Shown here one piece after another: positions 1 to 14,250 of a DNA stretch of 64,000 bases (position 1 is its first letter; each line of letters opens with the position of its first letter). A program made the position numbers and the translations under genes. Origin of the DNA: Burhinus oedicnemus (Eukaryota; Chordata; Aves; Charadriiformes; Burhinidae); assembly GCA_008921705.1 (NCBI GenBank), contig VFFE01006040.1, positions 453,589 through 517,588 of the forward strand. The letters run 5' to 3'. Below the pieces are notes generated by a model, which saw nothing but the letters and a program-made list of their open reading frames with translations, made no database searches and was not told the origin of the DNA.

Positions 1-3000
1 GACAAAGAAACAAACTCCCCTCCATTAACTCACTCCAAAGAACGTACCATCTCTTTCTATTTTCTTGTTAAAATGAAATTGTGTGCAATTTGTAGGAAAT
101 TGAAACCACATTTTTCACTTAACTTTCCAAAATTAAAATTTATGAGGAAAAAGAAGCAATAAAGCAGTTACAATCTGGTCATTTATAATTATCTCTGCGG
201 TTGAAGTAGTTCCACATTTAAAGAAAGTGACACCAAAAGTTTATCAAGCTTGTGTCACGATCAAAAATTTCACTTCTCTTTTATTATTTTAGACCACAAG
301 AACTGCTGAAACCAGTATTATGCACTTGGAAATTATCTTGGTGAAAAAGAAATTGGGAGATCTATAGAAACAAAGCTTTTCTAACTGAGAAACACAGAGC
401 ACTCTTTATCTTCCTTATTCATTTAAGAATATCAGTGTTAAAATAAATTTAACAAATTGTGCTCTTTAAGCTGATTTAATGGAATTTGTTGTGAAAAAGC
501 TTAATTTTCCTCTAGATCTACTTCTATGTATGTGTTTCACATTATTCTCTTTCTTTTGCTGTTGCGTTTTCCCTCCACTGCATTGCTCGCTCTCCGAGAA
601 CAATGGAAATGACAGTCCAGCGCCAGAAATCTCAACTGCTCCAGCTCTAGAATGTTAGTGGCACTTGCTTTAGTTTTCTCATTTTGCCTTTTTTGTCTCT
701 GAATTAAAATCAAGCCAAATGATGGATGCCCATTACAATCAATTGTTTCAGACAAGCCACCAAAAGTATTGTAGGATTCATTTACATTTAATCAAATTAC
801 ACTTTATTTGCAATTCAGGGAAATGAGAACTCTGCAGTAAATCAAATATTTCCTCTCCAAGGGCCCCATTCAGCAGAAAATATCCACAGTCTTCCAAGCT
901 TGTGCCTCAATGTATGTAGCAAATCTTCCAGCGGGAGGAGAGCTTGTGCCAACAAACCATCTATCGCAGTGTCTTTTCAACATTTTCCAGGGTTGCGGAC
1001 ACCTAAATATCTTCCAGTACAAATGCAGACCCTTGAACAATGAATTGTGCACTGACTTTAAGCCTGCTGACAGTAGGCTTGCGTCTCTCTTAGTTCCCTC
1101 TCATGGACTGCCAAGAAACAGTTGCAGGACTTCTGAGGTCTGGAGGTTTGTACACCACAGGTTGAAAAATACTGCTCTTTGCTTTACAGATCCTGTGATT
1201 TTAATGGGAAATTAATGACAGTCACTAAATGTCATTCATATTTTGAAGAAATTCTACTTGAAGGCAATAGTACAGCCTTGGGCGTTTAGTCATTTTTACT
1301 CAATAGTGCCTTAAGGAGAAGTTAGAAAACTTTATTTGCTTTGGAATAGGAGGTAATCTTTGACTCACAGCTTCTTTTCTGTGCATTTTACTACTGAAAA
1401 ATTGTGCCCAACAGGCAACTCTTTTACCCTTACCCATCACAACACAGCGTAATGAATTCTGAATCTTGTCCCTTGTGATTGTTCACATATTTAGCCAGAT
1501 ACAACTTGAGTGATACCAGGATCTCGATATTGCCTGGTGCTATGAGTGACCACCTACCAGACACTGCAAACGGCAGATCCACAGTACTGGTGAGAAGTAG
1601 CTTGTCATCCAATTACAGAAAACAATTTTTAGGTCTCAGACTTCTTGTGTGATTTTGACTGTTATTTACAGTCAGAATTTTAATTATATTTAGAGTCCTG
1701 AAAGGTCATTTAGGTGCCTGCTGCAATTTTTAAATAAGCATAGGTACCTAAATTTTATGGCTTTTTGGCTGTTGGTTCCCCAGCTCTAAAATGGAGATAA
1801 AATGCAGGACTACTATAAATTATAGGGAACGTATGATGCCAAATAATGTGGAAGGAGATCTGATGCTAAGGCAAAAACCGCTGCATAGGTACCTGATGAA
1901 GAGGGTTACTTCACTCTTGCTGTTGAAAATACATCTTCATTGCTGGGGAAATACCCTGAAAGTTAGGGGCCCCACAGCCGTAATCTGATTGGAATACAGA
2001 GCTTTTAATGCTTAAAAAAAATTCTGACCAAATCATGTCATGTGTTCTTTAATCCAGTGGGATTGAAGAGCCTAACCAATAATAAATAATGATTTGCAAG
2101 CTTAGCAGTTAAATGTAATAAAAGTCAACACTGAGTACTTTTTCAAGAGTACTTGAAACTGAATTCTGCCATCTAATACTTGCATCAAACTTCAGTGGAT
2201 CAATGGCCATCACACATAGTTAGCCGAAGTAAGAGGAATGTTGCCTGTAGAATAACATGGTATTTCACAGTATAACAAGCTTTAAAACAGAGTTGGATCA
2301 GTCCCATCTCTCCTTTTCCAGTCATTTAATTTCTGAATATTTGTGTGTTGAACGTTTTGTTCTAGGTGCCCCGGAGATGATGTATTTTGTTTCCTTTTAT
2401 ATGCGTTTCAGTACATGTTTTATTTTATACTTATGACAAACTACAGAAACAGTAGTTTTTGAAGGGCCCTCTGTCTGTCATGCTGCTGGTGTGGGCAGAT
2501 TGCAGAAGGAAAGAGAACGAAGGGGAACGACAGGTCTGGGTTGTCTTGAGTAGAGCAGGAGAATCCTAGGGGAATTGCTTCCCTCTCTTCTTTTGCTCAT
2601 TCACTTTTGCTTTAAGCAACAAGCAAACTTTGGAAGAAAAAAGTGACATTAGATTTCCCTTTGCTGTTTGGAGAAAGCATCTACCAGTTTGCAAGTCCTA
2701 GATTTAAATATTGCTATGTCTTTCCCAGCTTTGGCTATGATGAGCTCGGAGGCGTCTGCTCCAGCAGTAATCTACCACTTGCTACAGGCCAGAGGAAGGA
2801 CTATCCCCATTCTGAGCCTGTGTACATATGAGGATACGGCATCTGCAAAATTGTCTGCTAGGAGATGCAGATCACACATTTTCAGCCACACAACCACTTA
2901 CACGCGCACATGTACACACACATAACATTTTTATGTGGCTTCATTTAAGAGACCATTGTTAGGTCTTTGTTAAGTAAAGATGAAAAAATAGCACATTTTT

Positions 3001-6000
3001 TGAGACAATCAATTTTGCAAGCATATTAGTGTTTAATATGACACAGTACCTTGTCAGTGACCATTTTTTACTCAATGAGCTACAACTTAGGTTTATTTTG
3101 GATAATCACCTTTGCCACTGAATATGTATTATCTGGTCAGTTAGGGAAGAGACCGCACAGGATATAAAAATCAATGCCAACAAAGTGAGTAAACTCCACT
3201 GGTGGGAATCTCCTTTCTTGAGAGACATCTAAGGTGTGGTCCGTACCCCCCTGGCTGTCCCCAGGCGCTGCAGGTATAGGCATTGCCAGCCCAGCAATGT
3301 ACAAGGGCTGCCAGGCATCAGCACGGTCTTTCCAGTGCAAAACTAAAGCGATTTTCTCTGAAGCCTGAGACATGGAACATTTTTTCATATTATTCGCTGC
3401 ATGGAGTCAGTTTCTGACAGCCTTTGTGCCTGCTTTGCGCAGTAGCTAAATGTATTATGGGCCAAAAAGACAAGTAGCTCCTCTTTTAAGTGTGCTATGC
3501 TGGGAGATGGTGCAGGTCACTCATCCCATCTCTGTCCCTGTGTCCTCCTTGGTGAGCTGAGGTGTCTTTACAGCAGGTGGTTGTATACCAAGATGATGGG
3601 CTTGGCGTGAGTGGGGGTCATGAGGGAGGAAGAAAAAGCTTCACTGAGTTACATATAAACAGCGCAAGAGAGCAGCAAGCAGAGATGCCCCAGGCTGGCT
3701 GTGATGGAGCTGGTTTGGAGCAGGAGCAGCAGCATCAGTGCATTGCTCTGCACAGACTAATTAACTCTGGCAGCCAGGTGCTTAATACTTTGCTCACTCA
3801 GGGCCTTAGTGAGTTCGTCTGTTTAAGCACATTCTTGCATACTGCTGATGGACCCAGAAGTATATTTATATATATTGCTTACTGCCTGGAAAGCTACAAA
3901 TCAGTTACTGATAAGTATGCCACTTCCAGCAAGATTAATGTTAAATTCCTCCTTTTAGACTGGCAATTTGCAAATTGCTAAATTAGATTTTAACATTCAA
4001 ATACTCTTTTTTCATGTCACACTTGCAACATCTTTGTTTTTATCACCTGATGATACTGTTTGTATTGGTATTGAACTTTGAGGCATATTAATACAATACA
4101 CATATTTTGGTGGCAATTTTTTGTAATGACAACAGTTCTCATGAAATCCACTAGAAACAAATTTGAATAGAATAATGTAATCCATTCTAGTGGGGTTTGG
4201 GTTTCGTTTTGAATTGGACGGAAGGAAGGTATTTGTTTTATACAGGAGAAAATGAGCGATACCATGCTACTCTGAAGATAGTTATTGATAACTTCAGAGC
4301 TGGAACCTGAGTTTTCCTATAGGCTGCCAATGATGCCTAGAAAATTAGGACATAAACAGGCACAAATGCATGATTATGAACCTGTGTGATCATTTCTGGT
4401 TATCCATGGTACCTTTATATGGTCTACTCTATCTTCTGGTCATCTTGCAGTCTTTAATCTGTTTATTCTACCTCTGCCTTGAATTAGGGAAATTATAATA
4501 TTTCTGGTTTAGGAAAAATTAATGCAATAAAACCTAAAATATTTTTTTAAATCCTATTAAAAGGAAAATGGCTAATTTTGCTGAGCCCTATTTGAGTGCA
4601 AGAAAGTTTCAGCTGTCTCATAACAGCGTTACTCAGTTGGCAGACGAGCGTGGATGAGTGCAGGGATGTGGTTACTGCCTTGGGGTGCCACTGGCCAGCA
4701 GAGCTGTTTTGCTGCGTATCCCAAACTCAAGAGTGATCACTGAAGAACCAAAGGTCAGTTCGCTCCCCCTGTAAATGAAACATTGGAAGTGTTTCACAAC
4801 AGGACACTGAGTTTCAGTCTGGTTCCTCATTTCCTCGCCTTTTACGGTTTGTTTTTGAAGCATCAGCTTTATAGGCAAATGGCTGTACCTGGGATATTTT
4901 AATTTCCACACTCATGTTCACTGGTGTACCAAATATATTCTAGATGGTAAATTGTGATGGTGAGAGAGAGGCAAGATGTGAAGGGAACGATATAGGCAAT
5001 TATTTTTACTTCCTCTTTTCTTATGCCTGTGAGGCTCCAGATTCCAGATTAGTGATCTCTCTGTAGGCATGTTTGGAGGCTACTTAACTCGTATTTGGGG
5101 GCAGAGCTGCAGTATTTGTTGATTTCTCTGTAATTGACTTGCAAGGTGATCTAGGGCTGACGATTTAGCAAAGGCCTGTTCGGCCCCAGAGCACTCATTT
5201 TGTCATGAGCATAAGCCCTTGCTCATCGCCTCCAGCACCTCCCCTCCTTTGCTGAACCTCAGATCCCCCCTAAGTGCAGCGGTGGGAGGAGACCTGCCAG
5301 CAGAGCTGCTGTGCAAATGGGGCACTAATGGTTTGCGAATCTGAAGATGGTTAACTGATCTGTGCATTCAATTAAGATGAGTTTCTCAGTTAACAGGCAC
5401 CCTGGGAAGAAATGAGTTACTTTCATTTCTGGGATTATGAGCACTTAATGAGGAAGACATATCAGAATTCTGCCTGTGTTGCATGAGATAACCCTAAACT
5501 GTAGCACGGATTTTCAACTTACTCATCTAGCAAAAAAAACTTGCCAGGTGAGAGGGAGAAATCGATGCTTGTATGAGTTCTCTTGCAGACAGGCTCACGG
5601 GGCTGAATGTAAAGTGGCATTGCATGCAAAGTTGGATTTTACTTTATTCTTTTCTTGAGGTCTATCACTTTGCTTGTGACTTGCCTATTTAAAATTATAA
5701 TTCAGAATTTAATTTAAATAATATTTACCATATTCTTTCTGTAAGACTTACAATGTGAGCAGAACATCCAAGAAACATGGATGTATCTGACTAGAGGTGG
5801 AGACTTGGCTACCTGGTGCATATATGCAAAATATAAACTGAGCTCCAGCCAGTAAAGTTTCCAGCCAGTACCAATACAGTTTCAGCAAACTTGACAGAAA
5901 GGTTCTGCTTTATACTGGCTAAGGATGTTGGACAAAGTGAATTCAAGATGAGTTTATGCTAGGCCTAAATGACTAATAAGCACATTCAGGAGAAGCAAGG

Positions 6001-8044
6001 AAAACATAAATATTTCATACCAGTTTTGCACTGACATCGCTGACAAATGGGAAGGATGTTTGTGGGGATGATACTTTGGTTTTGGGACTTCCCTTTGTAT
6101 TGCAGCTTCCATAAGGAATAGGTGGTGTCATGGTGTCTCATTAACTGTTATAGCTGAGCTGAGCCAGAAGCTGACTGTGTCTTAGTGCCCAGCCACCTGG
6201 AGAGGCACGGCTGCTTTCTCCAAAAGTGCAGATTGGATCGGTGCTGGAGTTTCTTACCCCCATCTTACATTTGCAGAGATTGAGAGGCTATATACAACTG
6301 TCAGCAAAAGTGATGAATGATGATATATTAGGGAGAAGAGAAAAGGCAGGAAGGACTGCTTTCACCTCTGGCCATCACCCATTTGTGATATTTTTGCCAC
6401 GTAAGAGTACTTACACAAGTGAGCTGGCAGGGCATGACACGTTCAGAATAACACCGTGGGCTGAGCCCACTGCCGCTAGAGCAAATAGTCTGTGTAGAAG
6501 GAGTGCCTCTGCTAAACATGCCGTTCTCACTTGCAGTCCATGTTATTCATGAAGGGGCTGGGCTGGCATTTCAGCAGTGGCGCAGAAATACCTGTAAATG
6601 AGGGGGAAGGTCTGGGGACTGTTTGGGGTCCATGAAAAACAGGGTCCCTCTCCTGAGAAAGGCTACTGGAAGAGGGGAGCAGACTGGGAAGCACTGACAA
6701 AGATGAGTGTCTTCCAAAGTCTGGAAGGGTCAGGTGGATGGGAAGCCCACTATGTGAGTCTGCTTTTGAAAGACTTCTGCCAGGCAAAAAACCCAAGGTG
6801 GATTTGGTAGGTTAAGGTGCTGCACTGAGTACAGGACATGGGAGCAGGTGAGGACCTTGGGCACGCTCCGTTTATGTGCGTGCGCACGCATGAGGCGTGG
6901 GAAGGAGGTGCTGAGAGGAGGCTGCAGCTGGGCTGAACCAATCACCCCTCCTTGGCTGCAGATCAGCGGCTGAGCCCTCGCAGGGCAATGGGTGTTAGTC
7001 CACTTAGGCTGAGGAGGAAAATTAAATCAAGTTCCATGTTTACTTGGTGAGATCTTTTCTTGGATATATCAGTGCAGTAAAGAGTAACTTGGAAGTTTTC
7101 TTTGCCCCTTCTTGTAGGAATAAGTAAAGATATTTCGCTACCAGTGCTGTATTGGTCAGGATCATTGCAGTAACTTCAGAGGGAGGAGGAAAATAAATTA
7201 TAGTTATTGTTATGAGCCTCCTCTACCTTGGCCATTGGTAGATGGGTCATGCCATATTATTCCTTGGTTGTTTACTGACCTCCTCAGCAACTCACCTTGG
7301 TTAATGAATTAGTTTCAGTTAAATTACTTTCACATATGGATGATTTTCTTTTTACCACTACCTAGTACCCCATTTGATTAAATTAAATCAAACACGTAGT
7401 CAATTCCCTTTTTGTCAAAAAAAGAGAAAAGAAAAAGAAAAGTCATTGATATGGTTTTCCGTCATTTACAAATTACCTAGGAAAGCAGCTGAAGAGGCAT
7501 TTAATTTGGTCCTGAGGTATGGCTAGTTGGTGCATGTAACGCAAACGCAATGCTGCATCTTTAAACAGGCTTGAATAAGGTTTCTTCAACTATTGAGCCT
7601 AACTCTGAGATGTCCCCTGCTGTGAGCCATAAGTTGCTTGTAGGCTTGTTCTAGAGAGTAATAAGTATTGTTGTTTAGCAATTGTGTTGTTGAAATTCAG
7701 CTCCACTATGTCTGACAGTATTTATCTAAAATACTTTCCCTGGTGCGTGCTCAAGTTCCAGTAAACCGTGTCTTATTGTACGACCTTTTCATTTTCCAGT
7801 GAAAAGGGATCAGCTCGTCAGATAAAAGCTACAAGCTAGAGTACAGGAAAAATGCGTGCTCAGAAAATCCGAGCATGATTGAAAACAAGATGTGTTAAAT
7901 CAATGCAGTTTATCGCCTGCCTATTCCTGGCAATTGCTGTTCTAAGCTCATTCTGAGCACACACTAGATGATAAAAGTATAGTGTCACAGTGCTCACTGG
8001 GGTGTGAGGGCAGGGAAACATGTTTATCAGAAAGGCTGGTATGA

Positions 8045-8064
8045 TTTTTTTTTTTTTTTTTTTT
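8045..8064. repeat. T20 homopolymer
   Basis: Twenty consecutive T in an EBF1 intron. No SINE or LINE body adjoins it, so it looks like a simple homopolymer rather than a retroposon tail. Confidence 0.9.
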
Positions 8065-8796
8065 ACCCTTGATAACAGTTATTGTCAAATTTTTTGCAAA
8101 AAAAACCCCCAACCCTGAACAATTATAGAAGCAGGTGATATAACTGCTGCTAAAATCAGAGACTACTGAGAGCTCTCAAATTATACATTTCTGTTTAAAT
8201 GTCACAAACTAGCAAACAACAAACCCAAATGTTTTAATTTTAAACAATTTGCTGCATCATCGAGGATATAGCCAAAATGGTCCTTTTGCTTTCAAGTGAG
8301 TAACCTTATTGCAATTTCATGTAGGCAAATCAAAGCTAATATTTAGAAATAAAGATGTTTGAAAATTATTGTTTTCTCAAGGGATTTAAGCTTAGTTATT
8401 GTGAGGGATTAAAGACCTAAATTAAACCTCACAGGAGGTCAGTCCCTTCCAAGAACATCACACCTATAATGTTCATTGCAGCTAGGCACAATTCGTCTCA
8501 TTTTTATGATTCAGCCCTACTTGTACTTCTCCTTGAATCTCATTTGCAGAGATTTGGATGTGATAACTGGTGTTTTTCCAGTTTTCTCTCTTGAAAAGTC
8601 TTTTTGCTCTGACCATAGTGCACTTGCACACCAGAAATCTACAATTTTGAGAAACAGCCAAATTTAGGCTAAGATGCTTTCTGATAGGAATGGCTTTGGC
8701 ATTCAGGCAGGACACTGAGTTTTTCACTTACACATCCCCTGGTAATAATTTTTTTTTAATAATCTGAAAGAAGATGAGAAATAGCAGGGTTAAAAA

Positions 8797-8811
8797 AGAG
8801 AGAGAGAGAGG
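8797..8811. repeat. Short (AG)n run
   Basis: About seven AG units in an EBF1 intron. Confidence 0.85.
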
Positions 8812-10418
8812 AATTATTCAAAAGAAAATATTTCTGTGTACCAACATATTACAACAATGGTTTTCAATGCTGTCTACCCCAAAGGAGTTTGTGAAGGGTG
8901 ACAAAAAGAAACAGCTTTCTGTACATTATACAAAATTATCTCTATGAAAATCTTAAAGGTGTCTGCACCTACATTGTAGAATTTGAGGAGTCCATGCAAA
9001 GGAAACATGTTGAATATATGCATAGTAGAAAATGAAAGAAAAGTTTACATGAGGTGACATTTTAGTATTTCCTACACTCTGTATGGTGCATCCTGCATCT
9101 GTTTCTGAGCCAACAGTTTAAAAATACAGTGTCTTCATTTTTTAAATGTTTTTAAGCAGACCTAAATATAGATCTTATAGCTAACCTTAGGCACCCATTA
9201 TTTTAAATCTTGGCTTGTATGCATTTTTGTGCTTGTGTGTATGTGTACACATGTGTTTGTTTGTTTAAATGAAGGGGTAATCCATTGAGAGCTAGCCATT
9301 TTCAGTAAATTTTTTGCTGCATGTTCATGTACATTACCAGAATGTGTCTGACAAATAGGGAAATATTCACATGTAAATGCTGTTCTTTCCCTTTTTATAA
9401 TGACTGCCAAAGATGCATCAATTAACCTAGATGATTAGACGAAGTAACCAACATGTATTAATTTCCTTCTGGCCCTCTGTATACATATCCCCAGTGAATT
9501 CTACCAGCCTGTTCTGAAATTGGTATGTTTAAATTCCAGTGCCTGAAACTGGACTCTGTTTCAGACTCCCTTAAGGCCAGATCTTCCCCATTAGACAAGA
9601 GGTCAGCACAGTCAGAGGAAGAAGAAACTGCGAAGCTCACAAATTGTTTGACTTTTTTTTCAAGCCAGATTGCAGGTTGCTAACAGTGAATGTTCAGAGT
9701 TAATGTATTTTGAGAAACCAACATATGATTCTTGCTAGACAGATCTAGTAATTTCATTCCTTAACTTTCATAAAAACATTTGGGCTCAAGACATGCATTC
9801 CTTGCATCTTCAGCACCCCCACTGACTTCAGAGACTGGGCTAGGTGGGAAGGGAATAACTCCTCTGGTTCTTAGTTGTTGGAGAAAAATTGTTATCAGGA
9901 AGAAAATATCACGCTGTCTATCATGTTTGTAATAACACTGATGAACACAGTGGAGCTGCCTCAAACGCTGGCCTATTGCATCTTTAGTTCAAGTAAAGAG
10001 CAGTCACAAGGGAAACTCAAGAGATCTAGGTGTTAGATTTGTCATTTGACTCAGCTCTGCATTTTTCTTATTGCTTGGCACATGCACATGGTGTCTGTTT
10101 GGGCATTACATGGCAATAAAATATAGGAATTACATTTCAGGTATCTGTATCTCTTTCTATTTCTAATTAAAAAAATGACATCATGTCATAGTTTGATTTT
10201 AAAAATGGGAATTCAATGCACAAGAGTATGTTTAAGTGAGGGAGTACTGAGACCAGAAAAGCAAGGAAATTGAGTTAGCAGTGGAAGGGCCTTTCTAGCT
10301 CGAACCTTTCTATGTAGGCTCTCGCTATCCCACCCGCTTCCGTTTTCCATTGCTTGTGGGAATAAACACTCCAGGGAAAGTCAGTGGAAAGGAAACTTTA
10401 TAAAAAGCAAGCCAAATT

Positions 10419-10438
10419 CACAACAACAACAACAACAA
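10419..10438. repeat. (CAA)n microsatellite
   Basis: Six to seven CAA units in an EBF1 intron. Confidence 0.9.
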
Positions 10439-10740
10439 ATAGCTCAAATGCTTGCATGTTTTCATTTAACGGTCTTTAATTAGCAAAGGAATAGTCTTTG
10501 CAGGGAGATTTGCAAAACAGCCTTTTTTTCATTTGATGATGAGGTTTTGAAGTGGGTTTTTTTGCTGTCTTTGTAGAGCAGGCATAAAGAGGCCACTATG
10601 CATAAGAGTCGTTGGGTAGGGTTTGCTTACAGCATGCCATGTCAAGATGTTGCTTTATAATATCATCTGTTGTTGGTATTGTCATACTGCGGGGCCTTAG
10701 CAAGGCATTTTGGCACCTGGAATTTGATATTAATGTGGTC

Positions 10741-10765
10741 TGTCCTGTCCTGTCCTATCCTATCC
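10741..10765. repeat. TGTCC/TATCC pentanucleotide repeat
   Basis: Five tandem five-base units: three TGTCC followed by two TATCC. Confidence 0.9.
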
Positions 10766-13700
10766 GTATCTCCCAGAGTCAAGGTTTTATTTTGTTAGAG
10801 TCAGGGGCTTCTAGCAGAAATCACCCAGAGCTTGGAGACAGAAGCCACAGGCTGTTAGCAAAGGCAAATACCCTGCATCAGCTCCATGGCAGCATCTTGC
10901 CTCTACGAGAGGCAGGAGCTCCTGCTTTCCATCTGCTCATAGAGTCTGTGCTTGGTAAGAGTGGGGAGTCGGAAGCCACAACCTTTTGCGTGACTACTTG
11001 CAGTTGTTGCTGCTTGCACCCCATACTGCTATTTCTCAGCAGTGTGGAAATAGAGACAGAAGTACAGATTAAAAAGGAAGAGAGGTGATTATAGAGGTGG
11101 ACATCTGAGTTGATGGAGGAAGAGGCCAAGTGTCCAGGAGAAAAGAAGGTCTTAGCTATAAAATGCCTCTGAAGATCCTAAGATTGCAAGGCTCCCGTTG
11201 AAGACTCTGCCTTCCTAGCTTCCCTTGATTTATTTAAAATATTCATACTCTGTGCCTTCAAATGTTCTGACCTAGTTTAATATGGGCACAGAGAGACACA
11301 TTAAATGTGTTCCTGGCCTGGCCTCCATTGCTGTGACAGTGCTGCAATATTTTTGCATGGATTTCTTTATACTCTTGTGTGGCTAGGAGGTGTTGAGATG
11401 GGTAACTTTGTGTGTCTTGGCCACAGAGTCAACTTCTATTAATGTTTTGGTGACATTTCTCTCATCAGACAGGAAAAAACTCAAAACAACTGTGTTGTAG
11501 ACCCCAAAGCCCTATGTGACATTATAGTTCAAGACTTCTCACTAGGTGTCTAGTTTTGTTGTGGAGCCAAATTTAAAAAAAACGGATTTGTGCAGAGACA
11601 AAGGTAGAGTCTAAAGAATCTTCTTCCATTCCAGTGTTATAACCACAACCTCCTGGACATAATCTGAAGCCATTATAGCTCTGTGCTTCTGCAGGTCATT
11701 CTTACCTTCTTCGAACTCTCCCCCATGATACCTATGCCTTTCAAGAAAACCAGTGACTCTCTGGTGCACCACAGGAGCAAGCACTGTGGGATATTTAATT
11801 CCTATGATGTGCAGCCTTTCCCTGGGTATTTCACTTAAGACAATCAAGACCAGATTTCTTATCTGGGATAGGGACAGTCAGACCTGTGGACCTGAGGCCA
11901 ATTTGTTTGTAGCCTTCAACCTTTTTTGGTTTTTGTTATTTGAGCCCTTTAAGTTCTTCCCTCTCCTTGCAGCCTTTTTCACTGGAAAAGCATACGGGAA
12001 GTTCATAGGCCTAAGTGCTGCTTTCTCATTGGTTTTGGGTCAAACAGAATGAAAAAGAAACAAGGGCTGAAAAACAAAAGGAATAAATGAAACCATGAAT
12101 GCATGGGAAACAAATTAACTGGATATGTTTTACGTTCTGAAATATTTCCATAATGCTTCTATGTAGTGTGTGTTTATTTTTCTTTGAATAATAATGTTAA
12201 AATGTGTCTAATTCAATTACTCTCTGCATTCGCAGAATGAGTTTTCCTTGGTGAAGAGTTCTGCTACACTACCCCAAGCTACAAATTCCATATGATATTT
12301 GAACAGGTCCTTTTAATTGCTGATATTAAGTGTCGATCATTCTGCTGTAAGTTGGCAGCATGGCCAGAGAAACAAATTCCGCTCTCAGATACATCAGACA
12401 GTCATTCAATTAACGACCAAAGCTTTATTGACACAGTAGGAATTCATTATGTGAAATATTAAAAAAAGCCCTCCACTGACTAGTTTAAAAAAAAGAGAAA
12501 GAGACTTTTAAAGAAGGTGGATTATCTACATGTAGTTATTAAAATTATTCGTGCAGAATTTCAAATTATAGTTATGGTGGAAACATTTTTCTCAGAGGCA
12601 TAAGCAGCATTTTTGTTGAAAAATAAGTTGGACTTTGAAAAGATGAATATAATGTACGCATCCTTATTTCCATAGACATTGTGCATTTTCTTGATTAAAA
12701 GACTTAGATTTTATGAGTTATGGCTTTAGACTTGCTGCATAAAGAGCTTCATGGCTTATTCTGTTAAGAGTCTAATTTGAAAGAAAGTTCTTCCTCAAGG
12801 GTTTAAGAAGTAATTCATAAAATGGTAAGAATAATAAATATTGTGCCTTAACTCATACACTGGGATAGATAGACAGATTTTGTACACCTGGGTGTAATTT
12901 TACTTAATTCACACAAGAGACAGGCTGAAAGTTTATTGTTTGGAAGGAGAAAAATGGCTTAAATCTTGTATTTGCAAAAATGATTATATTAGCTTAAATG
13001 AAAATGCTACTCTATTAATGGCTTCAATAAGCTTTGCATTTGGAAAGTATTTTAATAAAAAGTTACCTGAAGTTTACTGCAACTTAAAATATGTAAGTGA
13101 GGGAAAAGTACTTACTTTGATTTATATGTCTTTTGGAGCTGTAATTATTGGCTTTTTACTCACCTATGTAAAACAATGTACTTTTGTAAATGGATTTCTG
13201 GCCACTTTACTCCTTTTTTTTTTTCCACATAAAAAGTAAGCACTGTCAATCAAAGAATTTTAAGGTTTATTTCCTCTTTAGAAATGATTGATAGCCTTTT
13301 AGATTTACAAGTTGACAAGTTAAAGGGTTCTATTGGTATAATTATGTACTAAATTCACAGTCTTTCAATTTAAATGTCCTTTTAAAACCGCAAGATTATC
13401 ATACCTGTATTTTGAAAAGTGGGCCAGTCAGTTTGGGTTGGTATACAAATTGCTTCCATTAGCCTTGGGACCTATTTGAATTTAATACAGTTTTTTAAAG
13501 TTAGTAGTACTTTCAATAGTACTTTTAAAATTTAGGGTAATGGGAATGCATTTTAAGTACAGTATGTGTTAGCTTGTTTTTAATGTATGGATGTCAAGAA
13601 CATAAATAGAGAGTTTGTATTATTTATTGATTCTTTTTTTCCAATCATGGAAAAAACCACGTTCTTTGAATTAGAGCACTGGGAAATGCGTTATTGTGAA

Positions 13701-14117
13701 TGGACTTCAAAGGCAGAGCCCAGGCTCACACATACTGGGGACAGAGGCAAGACCTTACATGAAGCTGGTATCTGACCTTGTACATTAGCTGCCACTAACG
13801 GTGGCCTGAGCACTGGCTCTTCCGCAGTGCTTGGAGATCAGAATATCACCTTTTCTTCAGAGCTTTGCCAGCTACTGACACAGCAGCTGGTGTGGCCTTA
13901 ACACTGAAGGTGGGGTTAAATATTTAAATAGGGCTCTTTCTTTGAGATATGACTAATTACGTTTTACTTGGATTATAAATGAACTGAGGAATGGAGGGCT
14001 GATATCGTCCAATCTGTGGTTAGATGTTCAGCAACTAAAGATTTCTTTTTTTCATTTTATCTAAGATTGAAAGGGTTGAACGGTTATAGACTAATGAGTG
14101 ATATTTGACAACTACAG

Positions 14118-14250
14118 TTTAGGACCCAATCCTGCAAATTGCTGTCTGCAGCCTCTTCCCGCCACTAAAGTAAAGCTGAAGGTATTTGAAGCAGAAAGTT
14201 TTCAGTATCTCTCAGAGGATGCTTGATGCCTTGTGAGATTGGACCATAAA
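14118..14250. repeat. Possible ancient amniote repeat fragment
   Basis: Begins GGACCCAATCCTGCAAA and ends near GAGATTGGACC, the paired outer motifs I recall from an old amniote interspersed repeat (outer edges like 'atcctgcaaa' and 'gattgggcc'). The interior is strongly decayed. Family name not assigned. Confidence 0.35.

Noticed and set aside
3562..3981. 139-codon + strand open frame
   Set aside because: Intronic, no domain recognised, ordinary composition for chance frames in this sequence.
10612..11088. 158-codon + strand open frame, the longest in the window
   Set aside because: It lies within an EBF1 intron, crosses a TGTCC repeat and overlaps a minus-strand frame. No recognisable protein and no good initiation context.
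12940..13239. 99-codon frame with a membrane-like C-terminal half
   Set aside because: AT-rich codons bias toward Phe/Ile/Leu; no family resemblance and no regulatory context.
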